This document shows positions 13,987 to 26,300 of a stretch of DNA of 64,000 nt, one piece after another. Under the pieces are notes generated by a model. It was not told where the DNA came from and did not search any database. It saw nothing but the letters and a program-made list of their open reading frames with translations. Every line of letters begins with the position of its first letter. Within the stretch, counting starts at the first letter, position 1. Origin of the DNA: Protula sp. h YS-2021 (lineage: Eukaryota > Annelida > Polychaeta > Sabellida > Serpulidae); assembly GCA_949752745.1 (NCBI GenBank), contig OX457025.1:52609869-52673868 (forward strand), read 5' to 3'. A program made the translations under genes and the position numbers.

Positions 13987-14391
13987 TTACAGTACACCAA
14001 TTTCGAACTCTTCAACTGTTTCTTGCCCATCAAAAACACAAAGTACATGAAAACTTGTTTCGAACATATGCGTATAAGTATCTGAATCCAAATCATGTCT
14101 TTTGAAAGGTTCTTGGTGCTTAATTTTCCAAAGTTTACGGTTAGTCAGAAAAACTAAATATGCCAATAAAGGCGGATCCTCCGTATATTCCATATCCTGG
14201 ATCGCCTCAACAACTGCCAAGTATAAAACATGCGCGAAAACACTGTCTTCCGTTAACAAATACACCAAACAGTCTTTTACGTATGCCTGGTCTCCATAGA
14301 TAACCTGTCCTAGGTCATGGCTTAATATAAACCTATTGTCAATTACATCAAGTAATTTATTTAAATTTTTCTCCTCAAATGACGGCTCCAT
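13987..14391 (-). CDS. Hypothetical 134-aa acidic protein
   Basis: Complete ORF, ATG at 14391 and TAA at 13987, starting MEPSFEEKNLNKLLDVIDNR and ending EEFEIGVL. Predicted soluble, acidic and largely helical; no signal peptide or obvious transmembrane segment. I do not recognise the family. Support for coding: a partial, frame-broken duplicate lies immediately downstream and preserves the motif (E-Y/F-T-E-D/E-P-x-LLA-x-LV) at protein level. It sits between paralogues 1 and 2 on the same strand but has no splice signals linking it to either. It could be a single-exon gene or the remnant of one. Confidence 0.45.
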   Translation of the reverse strand: MEPSFEEKNLNKLLDVIDNRFILSHDLGQVIYGDQAYVKDCLVYLLTEDSVFAHVLYLAVVEAIQDMEYTEDPPLLAYLVFLTNRKLWKIKHQEPFKRHDLDSDTYTHMFETSFHVLCVFDGQETVEEFEIGVL

Positions 14392-14399
14392 TTTGTAAA

Positions 14400-15480
14400 G
14401 TTCAGAATTTCTGGGAATAGCGGTTATGCTTTACCGGTAATATTGAACTTGTGACATGAACGCATCCGTTGCGCATCAATGGGTATATGCAACAACACGT
14501 CTGGCCATGTTGAAACATGTATCTTCCTGCACGGTGCATACAAACAGCTATTTAAAATTCAAGCGTTTCTAAATCTTTTTTTAAATAGAAAAGTTAACGA
14601 ATCGAATCATAAAGGGAGTAAAACCCACACATATTTTAAAAAAATCGAGAACTTTCAGTGCAGGCGCTATACTTTTTTGCAGAATAAAAATAGTGGAAAT
14701 GGAGGAAATCTTTCAAGTGTTTCTGCCCTACGAGTTAGTTATGCGCTGTGTTTAAGGACACGGTCAACCCTTTGCGGGCTATATTGTGTCTTCAGCGGTT
14801 CAAAACTGTCACACATTTAAAAAAGTGCGTGAACTGATATATTAAATGAGTTAACTTTATCCGACAAAAACTATTTTGACACAATATTGAAGTTAACTTT
14901 ATCCGACAAGAATTATTTATTATCGCAGACTGGTAATTTGCAAAGGTTTTTGCACTGAAGTGGGAAACATCTGACTAGACGCTAGAACAGAGAAAACACC
15001 CAACAATACATTCTTTTTGCGCTTAATCAAAGTGCAAGGAGATCTAATTCGGTGACATCACTCGAGCTTCCATATCACGTTTTGCACTTCTGTAAGAAGC
15101 ACACACTCAAGAGATTCCAAACAGCATTCTTTATAAAAAAAGGTCAACTATTTTTTTTCATCCAAATATTAATCGTATCTTTTAGCAAGGTCTCATTTCA
15201 GTATGCTATATAACTGAATGTCAACCAGAAAAAATTGAAGTGAAAATATGAACTAGATCCAGAAGCTCTGAAAGAATGTAAAATATAAAAGGATACAATT
15301 AAATTGGACATATATCCCTACACTAATACACTCGATACACCAGGAGCCGTATTCACACAATTTATGAATACAAATAACTTGAAGTATATGCACAGAAAAT
15401 TTTCAGAAATGTTCTGATAAATGTAACATTATCAAGTAATAAATTGACCTAAAAACTAACCTTGTAATTTATTTTGGTCA
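14400..15480. other. No gene recognised
   Basis: AT-rich sequence. The plus-strand ORF at 14479..14820 has no family features or splice context. A short direct repeat of GTTAACTTTATCCGACAA is present near 14847 and 14893. Confidence 0.5.
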
Positions 15481-16810
15481 TGGAATTTGTGTCGTGAGGT
15501 GTACAGATGACTGCGTAGTTAACCGAGGTTAATACGGCGCTTCAGCTAGCGTTAGCAAATCCTTTCAAGTTTTATTACAGGGCAACAGTTTGCCCACTTG
15601 GAACACGCTCGAATAAACCACTTACAGAACTCTTGAATAAATGTCACTGGTAAAGGTATACTTTAAGTAACCAAGCTTTAATTTAAAATTTCATGTTGGG
15701 ATTTGTGTCGTGAGGTGTACAGATAACTGCGCAGTTAACCGCGGTTAATACGGCGCTTCAGCTAGCGTTAGCAAATCCTTTCAAGTTTTATTACAGGGAA
15801 CAGTTTGCCCACTTGGAACACGCTCGAATAAACCACTTACAGAACTCTTGAATAAATGTCACGAAGGTTTTTCTTGGTCACTTAAAATACACCTTTACCA
15901 TGTAGCAAACCAACTCTTAAATATATCGAAATGAATATTTACACCGCGATGATAGCATGAATACAAATAAACTTAGAGTATATGCCAACACTAACATACT
16001 CTCGATGCACAGTGCAGCACCCGTATTTGCTGAAGTTAACTGCACAGTTGACTGATTCGATGAACAGAGCCCGTAGCACACAATTTTCAGAAATGTCTAA
16101 TAAATGTAACATTATCAACGAAATAAATTGACCTAAAAACTAACCTTGTAATTTATTGTAATCATATTATTTGTGTCGTGAGATGTACAGATAACTGCGC
16201 AGTTAACCGCGGTTAATACGGCGCTTCAGCTAGCGTTAGCAAATCCTTTCAAGTTTTATTACAGGGCAACAGTTTGCCCACTTGGAACACGCTCGAATAA
16301 ACCACTTACAGAACTCTTGAATAAATGTCACTGGTAAAGGTATACTTTAAGTAACCAAGCTTTAATTTAAAATTTCATGTTGGGTCGGGTCAAATACGGT
16401 TATACTTATCATGTCAAATGCGAAATAAATACTCGTCTATCTAAGAAGGTTTTTCTTGGTCACTTAAAATACACCTTTACCATGTAGCAAACCAACTCTT
16501 AAATATATCGAAATGAATATTTACACCATGATGAAAGCATGAATAGAAATAAAATTGGAGTATATGCCAACACTAACATACTCTCGATTCACATTAAAGC
16601 AGCCGTATTCGCTGAAGTTAACTGCACAGTTGACTGATTCGATGAACTGATCCTGCAGCACACACAATATTCGGTAGTGTTTCATAAATGTGGTAGCCTT
16701 GTAATTTAGTTAGAACATGGAGTTTGCATCGTGAAGTGTACAGTTAACTGTGCATTAATCCTCTGCGAATACGGCCGCATCAGCTAGGGTTGGCATATCT
16801 TCCATGCAAA
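15480..16810. repeat. Tandem/dispersed repeat with GTGTCGTGAGGTGTACAG motif
   Basis: A module of about 165 bp ('gtcgtgaggtgtacagat...taacc...ggttaatacggcgcttcag...acagggcaacagtttgccc...gaataaatgtcac') starts near 15491, 15707 and 16175, with a diverged fourth copy near 16728. A second module ('aaggtttttcttggtcacttaaaatac') occurs near 15863 and 16445. No ORF of note. Confidence 0.75.
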
Positions 16811-16959
16811 TTGTCCTTGCATGCAGTGCAACACTCTTGACGACATCGAAATGTACATTTGCACCATGATCAAAGCACCGCTTTCGACTAAATAATAATA
16901 ATAAAAAAGTGGAATGGAAACAAATAAACAAAATAAGTATATCCCGACATTAATACACT

Positions 16960-18930
16960 AGACACACACACCACCCAGTTAGCAAATCTCTGTAATTTGC
17001 TAACTCTAGAAAAGAATTGTATAGGGTATTTTTATCGGATTAATATCAACCACGTTTAAGTGAAGGGGCTAACACGAAGAGGCCTAAAGCCCTAATAAAT
17101 CAAAGAATTTTTAGACTTGTCAAAGACAAAAAAAAGCCCAAAAGGAACCCGATCATTACTCTGTTCTGATTTAAACACGCAAAAAAAATGACGGCCGGGT
17201 ACAAGATCCGTAAGAGCCGTAAGGCTAATCACTTCCATCGTTATTTTTACACAACCGGCCCTTGCCCCATGAATCTCAAACATCGGCGTCACGTACCCGT
17301 TTTCCATGAAAAGGCAGCCTTTGGCTCACCTTTGCTGTGTCAAAAATAAAAAAAAATAGGAAGATAAAAACTGCTTAAGCAGACTATCCAAACTATATCT
17401 TTTGCTAATGTATCCATTAAGACCAATCTAACAAGAAGCAAAAACCGAGACACACACCACCCACTAGGGTTAGCAAATCTTTGTCATTTGCTAACTCTAG
17501 AAAAGAATTGTATATGGTATTTTTAACGGATAAATACCAACCACGTTTCTGCCCCTTTAAGTGTAGGGGCTAACACGAAGAGGCCTAAAGCCCTAATAAT
17601 TCAAAGAACCCATACAATTTTAGACTTTTCAAAGAGAAAAAAAGCCCAAAAGGAACCTGATCGTCAGTCTGTTCCGATTTATACACGCAAAAACAGTAAC
17701 GGCCTGGTACAAGATCCGTAAGAGCAGTAAGGCTTATCACTTGCATCGTTATTTTTACACAACCGGCCCTTGCCCCATGAATCCTATAAACATCCGCGTC
17801 ACGTACCGTTTTCCATGAAAAGGCAGCCTTTGGCTCACCTTTGCTGTGCCAAAAATAAAAAAATAGGAAGAAAATAGTGCTACAGCAGACTATCCAAACT
17901 ATATCTTTCGCTAATGTATCCATTAAGACCAATCTAACAAGAAGCAAAAACCGAGACACAGACCACCAGCTAGGGTTAGCAAATCTTTGTCATTTGCTAA
18001 CTCTAGAAAAGAATTGTATATGGTATTTTTAACGGATAAATACCAACCACGTTTCTGCCCCTTTAAGTGTAGGGGCTAACACGAAGAGGCCTAAAGCCCT
18101 AATAATTCAAAGAACCCATACATTTTTAGACTTTTCAAAGATAAAAAAGCCCAAAAGGAACCTGATCATTCGTCTGTTCCGATTTATACACGCAAAAAAA
18201 GTAACGGCCTGGTACAAGATCCGTAAGAGCAGTAAGGCTTATCACTTGCATCGTTATTTCCACACAACCGGCCCTTGCCCCATGAATCCTATAAACATCC
18301 GCGTCACGTACCGTTTTCCATGAAAAGGCAGCCTTTGGCTCACCTTTGCTGTGCCAAAAATAAAAAAATAGGAAGAAAATAGTGCTACAGCAGACTATCC
18401 AAACTATATCTTTCGCTAATGTATCCATTAAGACCAATCTAACAAGAAGCAAAAACCGAGACACACACCACCAGCTAGGGTTAGCAAATCTTTGTCATTT
18501 GCTAACTCTAGAAAAGAATTGTATATGGTATTTTTAACGGATAAATACCAACCACGTTTCTGCCCCTTTAAGTGTAGGGGCTAACACGAAGAGGCCTAAA
18601 GCCCTAATAATTCAAAGAACCCATACATTTTTAGACTTTTCAAAGAGAAAAAAAGCCCAAAAGGAACCTGATCATTAGTCTGTTCCGATTTATACACGCA
18701 AAAAAAAGTAACGGCCTGGTACAAGATCCGTAAGAGCAGTAAGGCTTATCACTTGCATCGTTATTTTCACACAACCGGCCCTTGCCCCATGAATCCTATA
18801 AACATCCGCGTCACGTACCGTTTTCCATGAAAAGGCAGCCTTTGGCTCACCTTTGCTGTGCCAAAAATAAAAAATAGGAAGAAAATAGTGCTACAGCAGA
18901 CTATCCAAACTGTATCTTTAATACATTAAA
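16960..18930. repeat. Tandem array of about 505-bp units (four copies)
   Basis: The landmark GGCCTAAAGCCCTAATAA recurs near 17081, 17582, 18088 and 18594 (period 501-506 bp). The last three copies are almost identical; the first is diverged. Each unit contains the inverted repeat GTTAGCAAAT-ctttgtc-ATTTGCTAAC and, on the minus strand, an ORF annotated separately. Confidence 0.85.
17585..17959 (-). CDS. Repeat-borne ORF with N-terminal hydrophobic segment (representative)
   Basis: 124-aa ORF starting MSRFLLLVRLVLMD, with a strongly hydrophobic stretch at about residues 22-37 (one predicted membrane segment or signal anchor), then IHGARAGCVKITMQVISLTA. A 109-aa version is at 18135..18464, and a shorter diverged version at 17092..17307 keeps IHGARAGCVKITM and VPFGLFF. 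I do not recognise the family. The frame may be open only because the units are young; GGTGAGC and GGTACGTGAC inside it resemble donors. Confidence 0.2.
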   Translation of the reverse strand: MSRFLLLVRLVLMDTLAKDIVWIVCCSTIFFLFFYFWHSKGEPKAAFSWKTVRDADVYRIHGARAGCVKITMQVISLTALTDLVPGRYCFCVYKSEQTDDQVPFGLFFSLKSLKLYGFFELLGL

Positions 18931-19149
18931 ACGAGACACCTGTTGCCAATGCCTGTAAAATCCAGTTTCACCACAGTTCTAAATTCCGATCTTCGCAACA
19001 TGTTGACTATTTTAAACATTTGGGTGCCACTTGCGAATGAGGTATGTGTTTATAAAAACAATTTTTGGTACACACTGCTAAAATCTTTTTTTTATTTTGT
19101 TACTCAATTTAAACATAGGCATCGGACATGCAGAGCCCTCAGCCAATAG

Positions 19150-19740
19150 CAGTAACATCACTGTGGGCGAGTTACCTCTTTGAGATACCGCACGGACAAC
19201 AAAAAGTTTTAAAGTGCGACATACGGACAAACGGACGTACAAATGACAAACTGAACCCCTCCCCCACCTCCGTTGCACATCTACACTATACATACTTTTT
19301 TCTTGTAAGGTTTGGTGAAGATCCGATGAATAGATTTTTAGAAATCGCCCGGACAAAAAAAGTTTAAAGTGCGACGGACGGACAGATGGACGTACAAGTG
19401 ACAAACTGAACCCCTCCCCCACCTCCGTTGCACATCTACACTATTCATACTTTTTTCTTGTACGGTTTGGTGAAGATCCGATGAATAGATTTTTAGAAAT
19501 CGCCCGGACAAAAAAGGTTTAAAGTGCGACGGACGGGACAGATGAACGTACAAGTGACAAACTGAACCCCTCCCCCACCTCCGTTGCACATCTACACTAT
19601 ACATACTTTTTTCTTGTACGGTTTGGTGAAGATCCGATGAATAGCTTTTGAAATATCGCCCAGACAGAAAAAAGGACAGACGGACGGGCAGACAGACCGA
19701 TAGCAATAGCCTTCAGCAAATATTGGCCGAGGGCTAAAAA
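19150..19740. repeat. Short tandem of about 157-bp units ending in GACGGACGG-type tail
   Basis: Three units containing CTGAACCCCTCCCCCACC, GGTGAAGATCCGATGAATAG and CGCCCGGACAAAAAA (starts near 19247, 19402 and 19559), closing with 'cagacggacgggcagacagacc'. Similar non-autonomous repeats with GAC(G/A)GAC tails recur at 20.6, 24.8, 25.9 and 47.3 kb. Short ORFs across the array are shadows. Confidence 0.7.
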
Positions 19741-20115
19741 GGCAATATCAAGAATCAATCGCGTTCAGTTACTTGAACCTAAAAAGACTGGAAATGTGTA
19801 CCAAAAATAATGTTCACACACCAAACATTGCAGTGTTTTTATACAAGTCGAACACATCGAATACTACAAGTTAATACATTGAAAGTGAACCCACAAAAAA
19901 GTCAATTTCTCACAATTCTGGAATTTTTTGAAATATATTTTTTTCTTAACAGAAATCGCATTGACTTTTTAAAACCGTTTCTTTTTCTATTTACAATAAG
20001 GTTTTGTATAAAAGAGGAAAAATCAAATTAATTTACAAATTATGTGCATGCGATTTCTGCCAAGTAAAAGTATATTGAACCGGTGAGTTGCAACCTTGTT
20101 AAGACACGTGAAATG

Positions 20116-20333
20116 TTACTTTCGAAACATCTTCAGTTCTTTCCTTTTGTTTGCTTTAATTTTGTTGACGATATGTGATTTGACAGTCACAAAGTCCCTG
20201 TGTTTCAAGTCTGGTTCCACTGCTAATACTTTGTCTATTTCTAGTTTTCCGGGTGTTGCCCCTCTCTCTATGTGTTTCCCAAAATGCTTCACGATGACGG
20301 CTACTTCTTTTTGCGTCCACATGCGTTTCTGAC
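20116..20333 (-). CDS. Gene 2 exon K: terminal Myb/SANT-like exon
   Basis: Acceptor AAAG at 20335/20334; stop TAA at 20116. It encodes KRMWTQKEVAVIVKHFGKHI, then TPGKLEIDKVL, VKSHIVNKIK and a basic tail. The W-x-KE-x-V...F...PGK pattern is the C-terminal homeodomain-like module I associate with this recombinase-like family. Phase fits exon J (T|GT, Cys). Confidence 0.75.
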
Positions 20334-23300
20334 CTTTAAAAGTTAAAAAAAAACATAAGCCTTCAATTCATAATAAAACTAGAGCAGTGTGCATAGCCCA
20401 CATATTCCCCACAGCCCTCCTCCCCCCACCAGTTACACACGACCATCAACAGTCAATCAAGAGCTGAAATTTTCTAAGTCCAGCTAGTCCATTTTCCTTG
20501 GACGAATCTGGCCCATTTACAATACTAATCTAGGTCTGTTTCCATAGAAGCCACATATCAATTTTCAGTAAAATCCTTGCAGCACTTTTTAAATTATCGT
20601 GTTAACAAGTTGTTGATGACATACCGACAGACCGACCGACCAACAGACCGACACACGGTCGATCGCACATATTCCCCTCCCCCCTTTTGCGGAAAAAATA
20701 ATGAAACTTCGTACATTGAATCAATAGCTTTAAAATAACACACACTCCAGGGACAGATCTACTTGCAATTAATATAGAGCTAAATCCCCATTTTATGCAA
20801 AGGTCTGATTTAAAAGTTATAGATTACACTGTTTCAAGTGTAATAATTGCTTTATGTATTTACATGGAGCTCGACGACGTGGTTCTTCGGCCTCGCTTTC
20901 TGGATCTTCTCGGCGCCTTTTCACTTTGTGCTTTTTGCTGTGCTTTTCCGATTTGATCTTCAAGCTTCTTTCTTTTATCAAATTCGTCAAGCATTTTTCG
21001 ACATCGTCTGGAGCAGTAACTGTTAATACTTCCGACTCTCCAATTTTCTCCATGATGACTTCCATTGATGGCAAGGAACACTGCTTGATCTCGGTGTGGA
21101 ACTTGTCTTTTATCGCAGCGATTTCAAGGTCAGACAAATCCAAACGTCTACTCCGGCTTTTTTCTGCAAAATTAATTGAATTATATGGAGTCCCAGCAAA
21201 CTAAACAGTGTATGCACATTGTAATTTAAACGTTATACTTATTATTCAGTTGAATGCAACATAGTACTAGTAACATTAAAAAATTGAAAAACTTACAATA
21301 CCTTTCATTCTCGACCTATGTTTAACAGTAAATAATTAACCCACTTGATCCACACATGATTTATATTCCTTTTAAAAAGTTAATAATTAATGTATGAAAC
21401 TGTCTGACATAACTGGATTGAACCACCAGGAGCACAGTGGGTGAAATTGTGAAAGCCATACATGAACCCGATAAAGAAACGCGTGACGTTTTCGAAGCAT
21501 TTTTTTACTGCAGAAATGAACGGAATTCACCGTGAACTCAAACTCTTGGTGACAGAATAGTTACGACATAAAAGAAATTACTGAGCACTGTGCTGACGGA
21601 CAGACAGGTCAAAGTCATAAGTTAAAGCTTACCATCGTCAGAATCCGAGTGACACTCAAATTTAGGTTTTCTCCGTTTTTTGGTAGCTGTTGGCACACTT
21701 GAAGTAGCAGCTTCATCTTCCGGCTCTTGACACTCCTCATCTTCCGACTCTGTTTTAAAATAACCATAAAACCAGACCTTTGAAACATATTGTTCTTTAA
21801 TTTTCTAGTTTTTCCTTTCTACTGAATGTTACATCTGACAGCAAAGCCTGTTCCATTTCGCCCGATTCATTTACTGACTTGCGCTTCTCTGGTACTTGTA
21901 CATTTTTTACTGTCCCATTTCACCTGATTCATTTACTTACGTTTTCAATAACTGAAGTTTTTATTTACTGTCCAACTTCGCTCGATTCACTTACCTGATT
22001 CTATAATAACAACTTCTCCAAACGTTGGGTCTTCTCTCATTTCTGTGTAACTCCTGTTGTTAAACATGTCTCGAGGCTTTCCGCTGTTTATGGCCATAAG
22101 TATCTGCAGGACTTTACATTTCTCAATCAATGAAACGGGCAATCTGTAGTAGTCTCGATGAATATTGAGGTCATGTCCCATAAATTCTGCCAGAATATCT
22201 TGTTGAAATTCCCCTACAGCCAAGACTTGACTCATAGTTGCGCAATGCTTTCGCAGACATGTCGATCGGAATGCATCTACGTTGGTTACGCCTGCTTCCG
22301 CTGCTACCTCTTTCATAAACTTGTGGCCTACTTGCGGAGTGTTGCAGTTACCAGGCCTAGCAAAAACGAAAGTGCATTCGGCATCGACGTACTTTGACCG
22401 CAGTTCCAACATTTCTAGCAAGCTTTTCTGCATTGAACTCGTTAATAAAATCGCCACTTTTCGAGCTCGCTTTCCCAGGAATTCCACGCGTCTAACTCTT
22501 GTTGATAGGAATTTTTCATATTCATCGAGGCTGTCCATCACCTCTTGGTCAGCTTGACCTGTGCTTCCTAGACCGTCCATTAACATTTGCAGCTGCATGC
22601 GCTCCACTTCTCCGCTTCTTTTCCTATTAAACATAATGATTTTACACATGTTGCACATAAGCATCTTCTCCTTCCTTTCCTGTCAGCGCTTGTAATTTGT
22701 TGTCTATGTGTGTCATAACTGTCTCGATATCCTTGAATAGAGGCATTATTTTATCTTTGTTGAATCTTCTTTTCTTCAAAATGAACAACGCCTTACTGCT
22801 TTCGAAGGTGTACTCTTTCTCCATCAACTTTGAGAAGGCTGCAACTTTTTGCACTTTTTCAAATTCACCGGTTTTGTACAGATGGTTAGTATACGCAGAA
22901 GCCACATCTTTGATGTAGTGGCCTAACTTCAACACCACGGAGGGGGTTCTCATGTGGGTCGCGTCCTCGGTTTGAAAGTGGACCCTGACGCATCTCATAA
23001 AAATATCAAAATTCGCTGGATTGAGGATGGACAAGAAGTCTTTCAGCTGTTCCGGAAAATGTTGTCTGCAGGTCATCAGAAATTTAGCAAGCTCTCGTGT
23101 ATGTTGTGAAACTCTGTTGTCGTTAATTTCAAGGAAACCATACTTCTTGCAACGATGCTCGAAAAAAATCATGAGAAGGAAATCTTCAATAATGACGTTG
23201 TATACTTCGTCTTGACGCATTTTTGATAAAATTCTTTGACCGGCTTTCAAATCGGTTTGGCTTGCCATAAACCTTTCTCTGGCTACTTGAACCACATTTT

Positions 23301-26300
23301 TGGGGCGTGCCATTTCTTTGGATTGTTGAGCCTCCTTGTTTGGGTTTAATATACAATTTAATTGGTGTTTCCACAGGTACTCCTGACTTAACATCGCACT
23401 GCAGTACAAGCAAGGTAAAAGTACTTTCTCTTTTGCACCTTTCTTTCTTCCATGAGGGTTGTTATATTTCTCTATGATCTTCTTTATTCCCATCTTTTTT
23501 TCCTTTACGTTGTACCAAAAATCTCCCTTCGCTTTCAGTGCTTGCCACAATCGCCGGCGGTTAAGTCTTTCGTTTCGAGTATCCTTTGGCAAAGAAAGTA
23601 TGGCTTTCACTTCGGTATCATTCTTGTGCTTCTGTTTAAAGTGCCTGGCCAGTTTTGGGTAGGGTTTGTGGCAAAGGAAGCAAACATGAACTCTTTTGGC
23701 GGTCTTAACATTTTCCAAATTTGGAAGCTCTTCTTGTGTTTCCTGCTGTGTATCTGCCTCTTCTGTCGCACCAGCAATGGATGTAGGCAATACTTCTGGA
23801 GCCTGTTCTTTCTCACTGGATGATTCTGTGTCGACCTGTAGTTTCCTTTTGGTTTTGGTTTTGCGTGTCCTTGTTGTTTTTTGTACCTTTTTCTTTTTAC
23901 TTGTGCTAGGTCCGGAATGAGTGGGAGGGGACGATTTTTTCCGTGGAGTTAAGTTGCGTTCAGAAGAATGGCGGCGCCTTTTTCTCTTTAGAATTGTGGT
24001 GGGTGCAGGAGAGGTGACCTCGGATTCTGAAATATCATAATCGGGATCTTCTTGCCCATGGTCGTCGCTTGACGAATCTGTGTATACCACGGCTTTTCTG
24101 GTCTTGCGTATTGTTTTTCTTGGTTTGCGAGTGGTGCCTATTAATTCGTGTCGTGAAAGTTGTCGGCTTATTGAACTCATTACACTTTCAGGGAGTTCGA
24201 TATCGGATGGGCCGATCACTTCAGGATCAGAAAAAGCGGGGTCCTCTAAATGTGGCTCTAAACTTATGAGTTGCTGTGGTTGCCCGGGGTCACATTCTAC
24301 TTGTTGGATCGATTGCACCTCAACGGCAGGTGTCGTCAAAATTTCAGGGTGGAGTGTTTGGGTTTGTACAATTGTACCTATAGGGGATGGCCAAGTAGTA
24401 CTTGGAACTGATTCTTCAGCACTGGTAGCAGCGTCGAAAGCAACACTTGCACTTGCACTTGGTAAACGTGTTATAGATGTTATATATGGTGTTCTTGCGT
24501 CAAGTTTACGTTTGCGACTTTCATCAATTTGCACCAGTTCTTCGCCCCCATATTCTGATGAAAAGAAAAAGAAAAGAAAAAACAAAAAAATTAGATAAGC
24601 CATCGTCGAAGGCGCAGACCCAAACCGGACACAATAATCAGTGTCAAGCGCAAAAAAATTTCAAAATTTCCGCATTTTTTGTAATTTTTCGAGAAATCCA
24701 AAAACAACGCTTCGTCGCACAGCTCCACTACTTGGTCTTTCTGTGTGCAAAAGGAAATTAAAATCGGTTGAACGGTGCCAGAGATATAGCGCGTACAAAG
24801 ATCGAACGGACGGACGGACGGACGGACAGAGACAGAGGTCAATACTGTAGACCCCTTCGGGTTCACCAGGTTGGGGTCTAAAAAGAGATAGACTATGCAT
24901 CGTTTTTTTCAGCTATGAAGCACAATTATCCAGCAAATACGACTCTCAATAGTGTTACTATCACCATTTCCTACTGATGAAACTAATTTCTCAAGAAAGT
25001 TAAAATACCCAGACGTTAAAAATGGCCAAATGTTCAGTTCTGTGGACAGAACTGCATTAAACTGGAGAGTTGTTGTTTGTTGTTGTTTTTTTTTTTTTTT
25101 TAATTACAGACCTTCAGCCATATAATAAAGAACATTAAATACATTAAGGAAATATCCATGCACTCACACACAAAACCCCAAGTACACATTTACAACAAAC
25201 GTAAACCCTTCGTGTGTAGGAATACCATTCCCCCGAATATGAAACCAAGACGCACTAACTTTTAGATAACTGAAATAGCAACATTTAAGCAATACTCACG
25301 CTGAACAAGGAAGAGAGGCATGGGTTTCGTTGAAGTGGCACCGGTTTCAAGCTTTTCGACGGTGGCTGCGCCTCCAGTAACTGCTTGTGGACTTGTTTTA
25401 GGAACTTCAAATAAAACGCCGACATTTTCTTTTCTTTTACCTAATGTAATATCTGCAGCACCTACAAGCAAGACAACAATAAAATAATTGTGTTAGTTTT
25501 ATCGTTCTCTGATCATACAAAAAAAATATCTGGATTATAAACATTTCTTAAACATTAAGTTCATTAATTCCAGTTAAAGCAGTCCTATAAGGGTCCGAAA
25601 TAACACAAAAACAACATAGAAATCATGACAAAATTAACTGGAGCAGTGTGCATAGCCCACACATACCCCACAACCCTCCCCCCACCCACCAGTTAAACAC
25701 GGCTATCAATAGGCAATCAAGAGCTGAAATTTTCTAAGTCCAGCTGGTCCATTTTCCTTGGACGAACCTGGCCCATTTACAATATCGATCTGTGTTTGTT
25801 CCCACAGAAGCCACATACCAAGTTTCAGTAAAATACTTGCAGCAGTTGCAGCAAGTTATCGCGTTGACAAGCTCTTGATAACAGACCGACAGACCGACCC
25901 GCGGTCGATCACATATATTCCCCCTGTGGGGAATAAAAAAATGACAATTAAATTCCCCAAATCCTTTTAGACAAAGGAAGAAATGCTGGTAAAAAATCCA
26001 ATTCATACGTACTTTCTGGTGACGAGCCATGGATAAATCGAACCCCTCCCGGCTTCACTGCACTGGCAACCCCAAGTAGAGTCCCTGCCAGGTCCGAATC
26101 CCTGACTTCTATTTTAAAACTTGGCTTGTGCTCTTCTTCACCTGTAGAATAACAGGCAGAAAAATTTGTACTCGTGCACAAGTTTGATTTACGCATCTAG
26201 AAAGCGTTACTGGTCACATAATTTAACTACCGTCATTAGTGTTTGAGTTCGACTGTCACACTACTTTACCGCTTACACTCCAACTGTTTTTAATTCAGAA

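Noticed and set aside
24080..24598. 172-aa plus-strand ORF and other plus ORFs over 22-24.6 kb
   Set aside because: Antisense shadows of the gene 2 large exon, which has the zinc-finger and recombinase motifs.
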